From DATLSM01 sp963722965 (GTDB taxonomy: Bacteria > Actinomycetota > Thermoleophilia > Solirubrobacterales > 70-9): a stretch of DNA of 64,000 bases. A model generated the notes under the pieces. That model searched no databases and was not told the origin of the DNA. It worked only from the letters and a program-made list of their open reading frames with translations. The position numbers were made by a program, and so were the translations under genes. Shown here piece by piece: positions 46,185-55,837 of this stretch; position 1 is the stretch's first letter, and every line of letters starts with the position of its first letter. The stretch is from the NCBI GenBank assembly GCA_963722965.1, contig CAVROX010000003.1, forward strand, positions 3,273 to 67,272. Reading direction: 5' to 3'.

Positions 46185-47888
46185 GTAGCCCAAAACAAGG
46201 AGACACCCGCTTCATCTTCGTCACCGGCGGGGTTGTCTCGGCCCTCGGCAAGGGCATCGCGGCCGCCTCGATCGGTCGCCTCCTCAGTCTCGCGCGGCTT
46301 CCGCGTCCAGCTGCAGAAGTTCGATCCCTACATCAACGTCGACCCGGGGACGATGAGCCCGTTCCAGCACGGCGAGGTCTTCGTCACCGAGGACGGGGCA
46401 GAGACCGACCTCGACCTCGGCCATTACGAGCGATTCACCGACGAGAACACTGTCACGCGCCTCCAACGTGACCGCCGGCGCGGTCTACAACTCAGTGATC
46501 AAGCGCGAGCGCCGCGGCGATTATCTCGGCGCCACCGTCCAGGTGATCCCGCACATCACCAACGAGATCAAGCAGCGGATCCTGATCGTCGCCGAGTCGC
46601 AGGTCGTCGACTTCGTGATCACCGAGATCGGCGGAACCGTCGGCGACATCGAGTCGCTGCCCGTTCCTTGAGGCGATCCGCCAGCTCCACACTGACCTCG
46701 GGCCGCAAGCGCAGCATGTTCGTCCACCTCACCCTCGTGCCCTACGTCGGCCATGCCGGCGAACTGAAGACGAAGCCGACCCAGCACTCGGTCAACGAGC
46801 TTCGCGAGATCGGCATCCAGCCGCACGCGCTGGTCTGCCGCTCCGAGGGCCGGCTCGATCGCGAGCATCCGCGAGAAGATCGCGCTCTTCGCCAGCTTGC
46901 CGAGCGACGCCGTCATCTCCGCCGACGACGTCGACAACATCTACAAGGTGCCGCTCGTCTTCACGTGCCGAGGGCGTCGACGATCGTGGTGCTCGACCAC
47001 TTCGGGATGGAGGCGCCGGCACCGGACCTGGCCGAGTGGGAGGCGATGGTGCGTCGCGCCGACGCCGGCCGAAGGGCGGGTGCGAATCGCCCTCGTCGGC
47101 AAGTACGTGCAGCTCGCACGACGCCTATAAGTCGGTGATCGAGGCGCTCAAGCACGGCGGCATCCACCACGGCGTCAAGGTCGACGTCGAGCTGGTCGAC
47201 TCCGAGGACCTCAGACCCAGAGCGGTCTCGGAGCCGGCGCCGACGGGGTCCTCATTCCCGGCGGTTTCGGCGAGCGCGGGATCGAGGGCAAGATTCAGGC
47301 GGCGCGGATCGCCCGCGAACGCTCGATCCCGTACCTCGGGCATCTGCCTCGGCATGCAGATCGCCGTCGTCGAGTTCGCCCGCGCCGTGGCCGGCATGGA
47401 GGGCGCAAACTCGGCTGAGTTCGACCCCGAGACACCGTTCCCGGTCGTCGACCTGCTGCCCGAGCAGAAGGAGGTCGCCGACATGGGCGGCACGATGCGG
47501 CTCGGCGCCGACCCGCGTCAAGCTGCACGACGGCACGCGGGCGCGGGAGATCTACGGCGAGGCCGTCATCTACAAGCGTCACCGCCACCGCTACGAGGTC
47601 AACAACCAGCTGCGCCGCCGGCTTGAGGACGAGGGCCTGGTCTGCGGCGGAACCTCGCCCGACGAGCGCCTGGTCGAGATGATCGAGCTGCCCGACCACC
47701 CGTTCTTCGTCGCCTCCCAGTTCCACCCCGAGTTCAACTCGCGCCCCAACCGCCCCGAGCCGCTCTTCCGCGAGTTCGTCGGGGCGGCGGCGCGCCACGC
47801 TGGCGAGCGTCCGGCTGACGGGGGTGAGCTCGAGAACGAGCAGGGTGCACCAATACAGGAGCAGGTGACGAGTCCCAGGCGTCGCTAG
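46181..47888 (+). CDS. pyrG: CTP synthase, ten or more frame breaks
   Basis: Makes CTP from UTP with glutamine and ATP. Joined reading: FVTGGVVSALGKGIAAASIG (P-loop), DPYINVDPGTMSPFQHGEVF, GDYLGATVQVIPHITNEIKQ, EIGGTVGDIESLP, then the glutamine amidotransferase part with VLIPGGFGERGIEGKIQAAR, YLGICLGMQIAVVEFARAV (nucleophile Cys) and FVASQFHPEFNSRPNRPEPL. Breaks lie near 46289, 46462, 46663, 46701, 46866, 46966, 46986, 47069, 47116, 47218, 47339 and 47516, nearly all one extra base. An essential single-copy gene is unlikely to be this broken, so consensus error is assumed. Confidence 0.93.
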
Positions 47889-47984
47889 GCAAGGACGCAG
47901 GAACCGAAAACAGGAGCTGTTTGGCAACCGGAGGCGCTGCTTGGCGGCATCTTGCGCCCAGCGCGCCCAGGTAGCCTCCCCGAG

Positions 47985-49085
47985 GTGAAGAGATTGCATG
48001 AGACCTTCGTCCGTCTGTGCGAGATACCCAGTCCGACCGGGGAGGAGCGCGAGGTTGCAGATACGGTGGCGGCCGAACTGCGGGCACTTGGATTGGAGGT
48101 GACTGAGGACGGCGCCGCGGGCCCGGCTGAAGCGGGCGCGGGCAACCTGCTCGTCCGACTGCGCGGGCAGGCCACCGACTGGGTGATGTTCTGCGCCCAC
48201 CTCGACACGGTCCCCCATCAGGGTCAGATCGAGGTTGAAAACGACGAGGGCGTCTTCCGCAGTCGTGGCGAGACGATCCTTGGCGCCGACAACAAGGCTG
48301 CTGTGGCGGTCCTGATCGAGCTGGCTGCGCGCTATGTCGACAGGCCGCCTCCGGTCGGGATCGAGTTGCTATTTACGGTCGCCGAGGAGCAGGGCCTGCG
48401 CGGCGCAAAGGCATTCGATTCCTCAGCGCTTCTCTCCGAGCGCGGCTTTGTCCTTGATCACGCCAGCGCCGTCGGCGAGGTGATCGTCGCTTCCCCGACC
48501 CAGCACATGATCCGCGCCGACTTCACCGGCGTCGAGGCACACGCCGGTATTCGTCCCGAGGACGGCAGCAGCGCGATTGCCGCCGCGGCCGCGGCTATCT
48601 CCCGTATGGAGCTGGGGCGACTGGACCCTGAGACCACCGCGAATGTCGGCCTGATCTCCGGTGGTACCTCCGGCAACGTGGTTCCAGGCCACTGCTGGAT
48701 CCATGCCGAGGCGCGCGGTCTCAACGCCGAGCGGGCGGCCGGGGCGGCGGGCGCCATCGCCGACGCCTGTGCCTGGGGGGCTAGCGCCCACGGATGCGAC
48801 GTTGACGTGCAAATCGAGGAGCTGTTTCGCGGCTACACGGTGCCGACCTCCTCACCGGCGCTCGCCCTGGCTGAGATTGGTCTGAGCACCACTGGTTTTG
48901 AGCCGCGGCGTACGTCCACCGGCGGCGGCAGCGACGCCAACGAGCTGCGCCTGGCCGGGATCGACTGCGTTCTTCTCGCCAACGGCACCGAGGCCAACCA
49001 CACCGCAGCGGAGAGCGTCTCAGCGCACAACCTCGACGTAATGGTCGAGGTCTGCGCGGGGATCGTCTCCGCGGGGACGGAGTGA
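47985..49085 (+). CDS. M20-family metallopeptidase (PepT-like)
   Basis: 366 residues from GTG 47985. Catalytic and metal motifs: MFCAHLDTVPHQG (His and Asp), ILGADNKAAVAVLIE (bridging Asp), FTVAEEQGLRGAKAF (Glu pair), FVLDHASAVGEV and, late, LLANGTEANHTAAESVSAHN (last His). The dimerisation domain sits between (TGVEAHAGIRPEDGSSAIAA). This is the tripeptidase T-like branch. It overlaps the DUF3866 gene (GTGA), a pairing I associate with Thermoleophilia. Confidence 0.92.
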   Translation: MKRLHETFVRLCEIPSPTGEEREVADTVAAELRALGLEVTEDGAAGPAEAGAGNLLVRLRGQATDWVMFCAHLDTVPHQGQIEVENDEGVFRSRGETILGADNKAAVAVLIELAARYVDRPPPVGIELLFTVAEEQGLRGAKAFDSSALLSERGFVLDHASAVGEVIVASPTQHMIRADFTGVEAHAGIRPEDGSSAIAAAAAAISRMELGRLDPETTANVGLISGGTSGNVVPGHCWIHAEARGLNAERAAGAAGAIADACAWGASAHGCDVDVQIEELFRGYTVPTSSPALALAEIGLSTTGFEPRRTSTGGGSDANELRLAGIDCVLLANGTEANHTAAESVSAHNLDVMVEVCAGIVSAGTE

Positions 49086-50185
49086 ACGGCCGCCTCCGCC
49101 TTCGCCGCGGGGTGGTGGTGACCGAGGATCCGCTGGTCATCGACATCGACGGGGAGCGACGTTCGGCCTGGGCCGATGTTGGGCTTTTGGGCGAGGTGCG
49201 CGAGGGCGATGAGGTCATCGTCAACGTCGCCGCCCTCGACCTCGGCCTCGGGTCCGGAGGATTTGACGTCGTCCACGTCAACCTGACCAGAGGTCTGTGC
49301 GCCGGCGGGGAGGCCGCTGAGCACGTAATGAAGCTCAACTACACCTCACTCCAGCACCCGGTCCAAGCGGTGGAGCTTGCAGCCAATCAGCTGCAAGCTC
49401 GTTCGATTCCGGTCCTGGTGCTTCCCCTGCACGGTCATCTGGCGCCGGCGGCCTGGGCGGCCGCACAGGCGGTACCAGACCTGAGGGTCGGTTACGTTCA
49501 GACCGGCGGCGGCGCCCTCCCGGGCTCACTGTCCAGCGACGTGGGGGAGTTGCGCGAGCGCGGCCTCCTCTGCAGTCACATCACCGCTGCCCCCGCCTAT
49601 GGCGGCGAGCACGAGGCGCTCAGCGTGCCCGGCGCACTGCACGCGGCAGCCCACCGCTTCGGCTGGGACGCGGTTCTGGCCGGCCCGGGACCGGGAATCA
49701 TTGGCTCCCATACATACCTCGGCCACGGCGGGATGGCAGCTCTTGACACTGCCCACGCTGCTCTTTCGCTTGGGATGGCGACCCTACTGTCCCCGCGTCT
49801 TTCCTCCGCCGACCCCCGCGAGCGCCACCGGGGCGTGAGCCACCACACCCTGACGGTCCTATCGATGCTGCTTTGCGAGGTCGCCGTCCCGGTGCCCCGG
49901 GGTTACCCAGAGGTGGCTGCCAGGCTGGCCGAAACAGCGGAAGCTCGCCACAGGCTCCACGAAGTTCCAGCCGACCTGGCGGGCTACTCGGCGTCATGCC
50001 TCCCGGCCCAAACCATGGGTCGAGATCTGGAAGGAGACCCGCTGTTCTATGCGGCGGCCTTGGCGGCTGGCCAGCTTCTCGGCACCTCTAGTGTAGGTGG
50101 CGTGGGGAAAAGCGCGGAAGAGGATGACCGGGCCCGCAGCGGTCCCCCAACCCCCACAACGGCAGCGGCGCGTCGCGACGCATAG
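49082..50185 (+). CDS. DUF3866 family protein
   Basis: 367 residues, GTG at 49082 overlapping the M20 stop. Family features: VEVREGDEVIVNVAALDLGL-like start (GEVREGDEVIVNVAALDLGL), GGFDVVHVNLTRG, HVMKLNYTSLQHPVQAVEL, VGYVQTGGGALPGSLSSDV, VLAGPGPGIIGSHTYLGHGG and GVSHHTLTVLSMLL. The family is uncharacterised. The many conserved Gly, His and Asp suggest an enzyme or nucleotide-binding role, but this is not shown. The last 30 residues are disordered. Confidence 0.9.
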   Translation: MNGRLRLRRGVVVTEDPLVIDIDGERRSAWADVGLLGEVREGDEVIVNVAALDLGLGSGGFDVVHVNLTRGLCAGGEAAEHVMKLNYTSLQHPVQAVELAANQLQARSIPVLVLPLHGHLAPAAWAAAQAVPDLRVGYVQTGGGALPGSLSSDVGELRERGLLCSHITAAPAYGGEHEALSVPGALHAAAHRFGWDAVLAGPGPGIIGSHTYLGHGGMAALDTAHAALSLGMATLLSPRLSSADPRERHRGVSHHTLTVLSMLLCEVAVPVPRGYPEVAARLAETAEARHRLHEVPADLAGYSASCLPAQTMGRDLEGDPLFYAAALAAGQLLGTSSVGGVGKSAEEDDRARSGPPTPTTAAARRDA

Positions 50186-50232
50186 TCCCTTGCGCTTCAA
50201 GGTACCCGGAATCCAAGGGAGAACTTCCGGGC

Positions 50233-51204
50233 ATGGCAGTAGCACTCAAGCCCACCACTCCACCCTCACCCCCCACAAGCGCTGCCCCCGAGGCCCGCTT
50301 CGAGGGCCTGGTCCTCGACTTCCTCGCCTACCTTGAGCTGGAGCGCGGCCTCTCGCGCAACACCCTAAACGCGTATCGCACTGACCTCTTCCAGTACGGC
50401 GAGCACCTCTGCGCCCATGGGCTAGACCCGCTGAAAGCGCGTCCGGCGGACATCGCCGACTTTCTCGCTGACATCGCAACCGGGAACGGTCGCCCCGCCT
50501 GCTCGGCCGCGACCGTTCACCGCAAGGCCGCCTGTCTACGCTCCTTCTACAAGCACCTTCGGCGGGACGAGCTGATTGGCGATGACCCGACCGCCGCCCT
50601 CAGCGCCCCGCGGCGCGCGCGCAAGCTCCCCCAGGTGCTCAACTACTCCGAGGTCGGGCTCCTGCTCGCTGCCCCGCGCGGCGAGGCGCCGACGGTCTTG
50701 CGCGACCGGGCGCTGCTGGAGACGATGTACGCGTGCGGCCTGCGCGCCTCGGAGACGATCGGACTGGAGGTTGGGGATGTTGATCTGGGTGAAGGCTTCC
50801 TTCGCGCCCGTGGTAAGGGTTCCAAGGAGCGTTTGGTGCCGCTGGGGCGCCAGGCGATAGCAGCGATCAGTGTCTACCTGCGTGGCGGACGCCCGAAGTT
50901 GATCGGCGAGCGCCACGAGCCGAAGCTGTTTGTCAATTTTCGCGGCGGCCCGCTCACCCGTCAGGGCCTCTACAAGATCGTCCAGCGCCACGCCCGCACA
51001 GCCGGGCTGTCTGGCCGGATGAGCCCGCACACGCTGCGCCACAGCTTCGCCACCCACTTGCTCGCCGGCGGCTGCGATCTGCGCGCTGTCCAGGAGATGC
51101 TCGGTCACGCTGATATCGCGACGACCCAAATGTATACGCACCTCTCGGGTGAGCAACTTAAGGATGTCTACTTCCGCTCCCACCCCCGGGCCAGGGTCGA
51201 CTGA
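50233..51204 (+). CDS. xerD: Tyrosine recombinase XerD
   Basis: With XerC resolves chromosome dimers at dif. 323 residues: a SAM-like core-binding domain (FLAYLELERGLSRNTLNAYR, about 28-120) and a catalytic domain with ACGLRASETIGLEVGD (Arg I), GKGSKERLVPLG (Lys), SPHTLRHSFATHLLAGG (His-x-x-Arg), LGHADIATTQMYTHLS (His/Trp position and Tyr nucleophile). It is a housekeeping-type Xer of standard length in a housekeeping operon, so it is not taken as the integrase of the accessory zone. Confidence 0.92.
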   Translation: MAVALKPTTPPSPPTSAAPEARFEGLVLDFLAYLELERGLSRNTLNAYRTDLFQYGEHLCAHGLDPLKARPADIADFLADIATGNGRPACSAATVHRKAACLRSFYKHLRRDELIGDDPTAALSAPRRARKLPQVLNYSEVGLLLAAPRGEAPTVLRDRALLETMYACGLRASETIGLEVGDVDLGEGFLRARGKGSKERLVPLGRQAIAAISVYLRGGRPKLIGERHEPKLFVNFRGGPLTRQGLYKIVQRHARTAGLSGRMSPHTLRHSFATHLLAGGCDLRAVQEMLGHADIATTQMYTHLSGEQLKDVYFRSHPRARVD

Positions 51205-51270
51205 CGGCACTGTTCACGCCCGGTGGCAGCCTGAGGGGGCAAGTGCATTCCGATCAAGTAGAACTGGGCG

Positions 51271-52169
51271 GTGCCCGAGCTGCCCGAGGTGGAGACCGTC
51301 TGTCGCCAGCTCGAGCCCGAGCTGGCGGGGCGGAGGATCGAGAGGCTCGAAGTGCTGGACGAGCGCTGGTCGCGGCCGGTTGCCCCGCCGGAGCTGGCCG
51401 CCGCGGTGAGCGGCAGGGCGATCCGGGGCCTGGGGCGCCGGGGCAAGTACCTGCTGCTGGCGCTCGACGGAGGCGCAGACCCTGGTCATGCACCTGCGGA
51501 TGACCGGCAACCTGGTCCTGGTCGAGGCGGGGGAGAAGCTCGACCCTCCGAGGGCCGGCGGCTGTACGAGGGCGAGCGCTCTACTTCGAGCGCCACCTGC
51601 GCGCACGGTTTCGCGCTCGACGACGGCCGCGAGCTGTGGTTCACTGACCCACGCCGCTTCGGCGAGGCGTTCCTGATCGACGACGCCGACCTTCCCCGCG
51701 TTTCGAGCGGCTCGGGGTCGAGCCGCTCTCCGACGCGTTCACGCCGGAGCTGCTCGGTGACCTCGCTGCCGGGCGTACGGCGCCGCTCAAGTCGTTTCTG
51801 CTGGACCAGTCGAGGATCGCTGGGGTCGGCAATATCTATGCCGACGAGTCTCTCTTCCGGGCGCGCCTACACCCACTCTCTCCCGCTGGCTCGATGCGCT
51901 CCGAGCACCTCGAGGCGCTGCGCGACGCGGTGCTCGCCGCGCTGCTAGCGGGGATCGATGGCGGCGGAGCCTCGATCGACGACTACCGCGACGGCCGCGG
52001 CGAGAAGGGCAGGATGCAGGATGAGTTTCTCGTCCACACCCGAGAGGGCGAGCCCTGCCCAGCCTGCGGCGGACCGATCACCAAGACCGTCGTCTCTGGG
52101 CGCTCGACCTACTTCTGCCCGCGCTGCCAGGTGCGGCTGCGTCGGCGGCCTGGCCGCCGTCCGGCGTGA
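51271..52169 (+). CDS. mutM: Formamidopyrimidine-DNA glycosylase, four or five frame breaks
   Basis: Removes 8-oxoguanine and FapyG. GTG at 51271 gives V-PELPEVETVCRQL, with catalytic Pro2 and Glu3 exposed after Met removal. Then come GRRGKYLLLALDGG, MHLRMTGNLVLVEAGE, WFTDPRRFGEAFLI, FLLDQSRIAGVGNIYADESL (with the helix-two-turn-helix), and the zinc finger EPCPACGGPITKTV with FCPRCQ. Breaks lie near 51476, 51545, 51575, 51700 and 51865. Joined length is about 295 residues, normal for Fpg. Confidence 0.92.
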
Positions 52170-52185
52170 CGGTCAACTTAGCGGC

Positions 52186-52911
52186 ATGCCCGGCAAAACG
52201 CTGAGGACGCAGGCGGTGGTCCTGCGCAGCATCCGCTACGGCGAGGCGGATCGCATTCTCCACCTCTACTCCACGGCGCGGGGGCGGATCGGAGCGATCG
52301 CCAAGGGCGTGCGCCGGCCGAAATCCCGCTTCGGCGGCCGGCTCGAGCCGTTCTTCCGTCTCGACCTAATCCTCCATGAGGGCCGCGGTGAGTTGCTCAC
52401 CGTCACCAACGTCTCGACCGTCGACGGATACCCGCGCCTTCGCTCATCCGGCCCGGCGCTCGCCGCCGGCGCCCGCGCCTGCGACGCGGTACTGCGGCTG
52501 CTTGACTCGGCCGAGCCCAACCCGCCCGCCTACAACCTGCTTTGCCGTTACCTCGCCCTGCTCGACGATCCCGCCCAACCGCGAGCCGCCGGCCTTGAGA
52601 CGGCGCTGGCCTTTCGTCTCAAGCTCGCCCTGGCAGCGGGCTTCGTGCCCGAGCTGGCCTCCTGTGCTCGCTGCGGAGAGGGAGAGAACCTCAGCGGCTT
52701 CTCCGGCGCCGCCGGGGGGGTCGTCTGCAGGAGCTGCGAGGCGGGTTCCTTCGAGCTCTCCGAGGAGGCCCACCGCTTCATGGTCGAGGCCCTGGCTAAG
52801 CCCCTGGCCGAGGCACCCGATGCCGGTCAGGCCGAGCTGCGCCAGGTCGAGCGAGCAGTCGGCGAGACGCTCGAGCACCACGCCCACGTGCGGCTACGTG
52901 CCGCCGCGTAG
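52186..52911 (+). CDS. recO: Recombination mediator RecO
   Basis: 241 residues. An N-terminal OB domain (LRTQAVVLRSIRYGEADRIL, YSTARGRIGAIAKGVRRPKS) and a helical domain with a four-cysteine zinc site (CARCGE and CRSCEAG). It loads RecA onto SSB-coated gaps with RecR. ATG at 52186, 16 nt after mutM. It is in its usual actinomycete place before dgt and dnaG. Confidence 0.95.
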   Translation: MPGKTLRTQAVVLRSIRYGEADRILHLYSTARGRIGAIAKGVRRPKSRFGGRLEPFFRLDLILHEGRGELLTVTNVSTVDGYPRLRSSGPALAAGARACDAVLRLLDSAEPNPPAYNLLCRYLALLDDPAQPRAAGLETALAFRLKLALAAGFVPELASCARCGEGENLSGFSGAAGGVVCRSCEAGSFELSEEAHRFMVEALAKPLAEAPDAGQAELRQVERAVGETLEHHAHVRLRAAA

Positions 52912-52922
52912 GATCGGTCGCC

Positions 52923-53932
52923 GTGGAGGCCACAGCCCCGCTGGAAGAGCGAGTGCGCGCTTGGGAGGCCAGTTTCTCTCTGACCTGGCGACGCCGTCCT
53001 ATCCCGCCCAGCGGCGCGCGAAGGAGCCCGATAGCCCGGTCCGGACGCCGTTTCAGCGCGATCGCGACCGAATCGTCCACTCGAAGGCCTTCCGCCGGCT
53101 CAAGCACAAGACCCAGGTGTTCATCGCACCAGAGGGAGACCATTACCGCACCCGACTCACCCATACGCTGGAGGCGTGCGGCATTGCCCGTACCGTGGCC
53201 CGGGCGCTCGGGCTCAACGAGGACCTGACCGAGGCGATCGGGCTCGGCCACGACCTCGGTCACCCGCCCTTCGGGCACACCGGCGAGGAGGCCCTGGACG
53301 CGGCGCTGCGGGAGCGCTGCGGCGGCGAGTTCAAGCACAACGTCCACTCGCTGCGGGTCGTGGACGTGCTCGAGCGCGACGGCCGGGGCTTGAATCTCAC
53401 CGAGCAGGTTCGCGACGGCATTCTCAACCACACCGGCTCGCGAAAGCCGGCGACCATCGAGGGGCGGATCGTCAAGCTGGTCGATCGGGTCGCCTACATA
53501 AACCACGACATCGACGACGCGCTGCGGGCGGGGATCCTCGAGCCGTCTGACCTGCCCGTCGCCGAGATCGAGCTGCTCGGACCGACCGGCTCAAGGCGGA
53601 TCGACACACTTGTCCGCGACATTGTGGAGCGCTCCTCTGAGGTTGGGGACATCGTGCAAAGCGAGGAGATCGGCGGCGCAATGTTGCGCCTGCGCAAGTT
53701 CATGTTCGACCGTGTCTACCTGGGGCCGGCGGCCCGCAGCGAGCACGAGCGGGTCCACCGTGCCCTGCGCGGCCTGTTCGATCACTACATGGACCATCCC
53801 AGCGAGGTTCCTGAGTGGGAGCCGGGGGCAGGTGAGTGCCAGCGGGTGGCCGACTATCTCGCCGGGATGACAGACCGCTACGCGATCGCCAAGTTCACCG
53901 AGCTGACCATCCCCGAGGAGGCGAGGTTCTGA
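52923..53932 (+). CDS. dgt: Deoxyguanosinetriphosphate triphosphohydrolase-like HD protein, one frame break
   Basis: Hydrolyses dNTPs to nucleoside and triphosphate. GTG at 52923 reads EATAPLEERVRAWEASF, then a break near 52975 leads into LATPSYPAQRRAKEPDSPVR, TPFQRDRDRIVHSKAFRRL and KTQVF. HD motifs: YRTRLTHTLEACGIARTVAR (His), IGLGHDLGHPPFGHTGEEAL (HD), VDRVAYINHDIDDALRAG (Asp). The protein is about 337 residues. The N-terminal RRYL-type order is that of the small DgtB-like branch common in actinomycetes before dnaG. Confidence 0.92.
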
Positions 53933-53960
53933 TGCTCTGCGGGGTCGCTACCGTGAGCCG

Positions 53961-55743
53961 ATGGCGCTGATCTCGACCGAGAGCCTCGAACGGGTCAAGC
54001 AGACGGCGGACATCGTCGAGGTAATTTCCGCCCATACCGATCTGCGCCGGCAGGGGACTCGCTGGGTCGGGCTCTGTCCGTTTCATGAGGAGCGTACGCC
54101 GTCGTTCTCGGTAGACGCCCAGGAGAAGCTCTACCACTGCTTTGGCTGTGGGGTCGGGGGCGACGTGATCAAGTTCATCGAAGAGAAGGAGGGCCTCGGC
54201 TTCGCCGAAGCAGTGGAGCTGCTCGCCGACCGCTACGGGGTCGAGTTGGAGCGCGAGAAGGAGGATCCGCAGGCGGAGGCCCGACGCCTGAAACGCCGCC
54301 GACTCGAGGAGCTGCTGGCCCGAACTGCGGCTTTTTACTGCGGCTACCTCTGGGAGTCGGGCGAGGCTGCGAAGGCGCGGAGTTACCTGGCCAAGCGGGG
54401 ACTGAGCGAAGGTATCCTGCGCCGATTTCGGGGTCGGCTACGCGCCGAGTGCCTGGGACAAGGTGCTGGTGCGAGGTCAACGGGCGGGTTTTGAGGTCGA
54501 TGAGCTGCGCGGGGTCGGGTTGGTCCAGCGCGGCCGGGGGGGAGGCGAGTACGACCGCTTTCGCTCCCGGATCATGTTTCCGATTCGCGACCGTCGCGGA
54601 CGGGTGCTGGGTTTTGGTGGGCGGGCGATTCGCACTGACCAAGGCGCAAAGTACGTCAACACAGCGGAAACAGACTTCTTCCACAAGAGCAAGATGCTCT
54701 ACGGCATCGACCTGGCCAAAGGTGCGATCGCGAGTGCGGGTCGTGCGGTGGTGGTCGAGGGCTACACCGATGTGCTGGCCCTCCACCAAGCGGGGATGGA
54801 GGAGGCGGTTGGAGTGATGGGAACGGCGATCACCGACGACCAGGTCACGGTGCTCTCGGGGATGGTGGATGAGGTGGTGCTGGCGCTCGATGCCGACTCA
54901 GCTGGCCAGGAGGCGATGCTGCGCGCTCAAGGGGTCGCGGCGGGGCGGAAGATGCGGCTCCGGGTGGCGGCGATGCCGGCGGGGGAGGACCCCGCCGAGA
55001 TGCTTGCAGCCGAGGGCGATGCGGAGCACTTCCTGGCGCTCCTCGAGGGCGCTGTCGAGCTGACCGCCTTCCAGGTCGAGCTCGTCTTGCAGCGCACCGA
55101 CGTCTCCTCCCCGGTCGAGCGCGACCGGGCTCTCTCAGAGACGGCGCCGATCCTCGCGGGGATGGGGGAGACGGCGAGTCGCGATGAGCTGGTGCGCCAG
55201 GTGGCAGAGCGCCTTGATCTGGAGCCGGCGATGGTGATGGGGCGGCTGGTGGCCGCACAACCCTTGAGCGGCGGCGGGGTGGTGCCGGACACCGCTCACG
55301 AGGGGATCGCTCATCCTTCGCCACGCCGCGCCGGGGAGCTGACCTCACGCGAGCGTCGGGAGCGCGCGCTGCTGGCAATGTGCATCGCGCTGCCGGCAGA
55401 GGGCAGCGAGTACTTGACTCGGCTCACCGCCGAGCATCTCACTCCGCTCGGTCGCCGCGCCGCTGTTTGGCTGGGTGAGCACCCAGGCGACCCCGGATCA
55501 GACCTCCCCCGTGACGACGATGAGCTCGCGGGGCTGGTCGCCGAGCTGGTCATCCTCGCGCATGACGAGCCCGCCTCCGTCGAGGCGATGGAGCTCAATT
55601 ACTTGCTTCTCGAGCAGCGCCGGCTTGAGGCCGAGATCGCCGCGGCGGGCCGGGCTGGTGAGCGAGAGAGACGAGCAGCACTGAGCCGGGAACGTGCCGC
55701 CCTGGTCGAACGCATTGCCCGCACCGAGCGGGTCCCCGGCTAA
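53961..55743 (+). CDS. dnaG: DNA primase, one frame break
   Basis: Makes RNA primers at the fork. The CHC2 zinc finger is at CPFHEERTPSFSV and YHCFGCGVGGDVIKF. The frame breaks near 54430, where one T too many in TTT explains it, then continues VGYAPSAWDKVLVRGQRAGF, IMFPIRDRRGRVLGFGGRAI, the Toprim motifs VVVEGYTDVLALHQAGM and VVLALDADSAGQEAML, and a helicase-binding C-domain. Joined length is about 593 residues. The sigma-factor gene often found next to dnaG is not seen downstream; tRNA-Asn follows. Confidence 0.94.
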
Positions 55744-55764
55744 TCGGTAGATTCCGTCCGCCGT

Positions 55765-55837
55765 TCCGGGGTAGCTCAATCGGTAGAGCACGCGGCTGTT
55801 AACCGCGGGGTTGTGGGTTCGAGTCCCACCCCCGGAG
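55765..55837 (+). tRNA. tRNA-Asn (GTT)
   Basis: The 73-nt cloverleaf has acceptor TCCGGGG/CCCCGGA, D-arm GCTC/GAGC, anticodon loop CTGTTAA with GTT, T-arm GTGGG/CCCAC and discriminator G. CCA is not encoded. Confidence 0.97.

Noticed and set aside
46181..47888. Programmed frameshifting in pyrG
   Set aside because: About twelve shifts without slippery-site and pseudoknot patterns in a universally unshifted gene. Sequence error is far more likely.
50233..51204. Reading xerD as the integrase of the accessory element
   Set aside because: It lies in a conserved housekeeping run 12 kb from the tRNA fragment and has standard XerD length and motifs.
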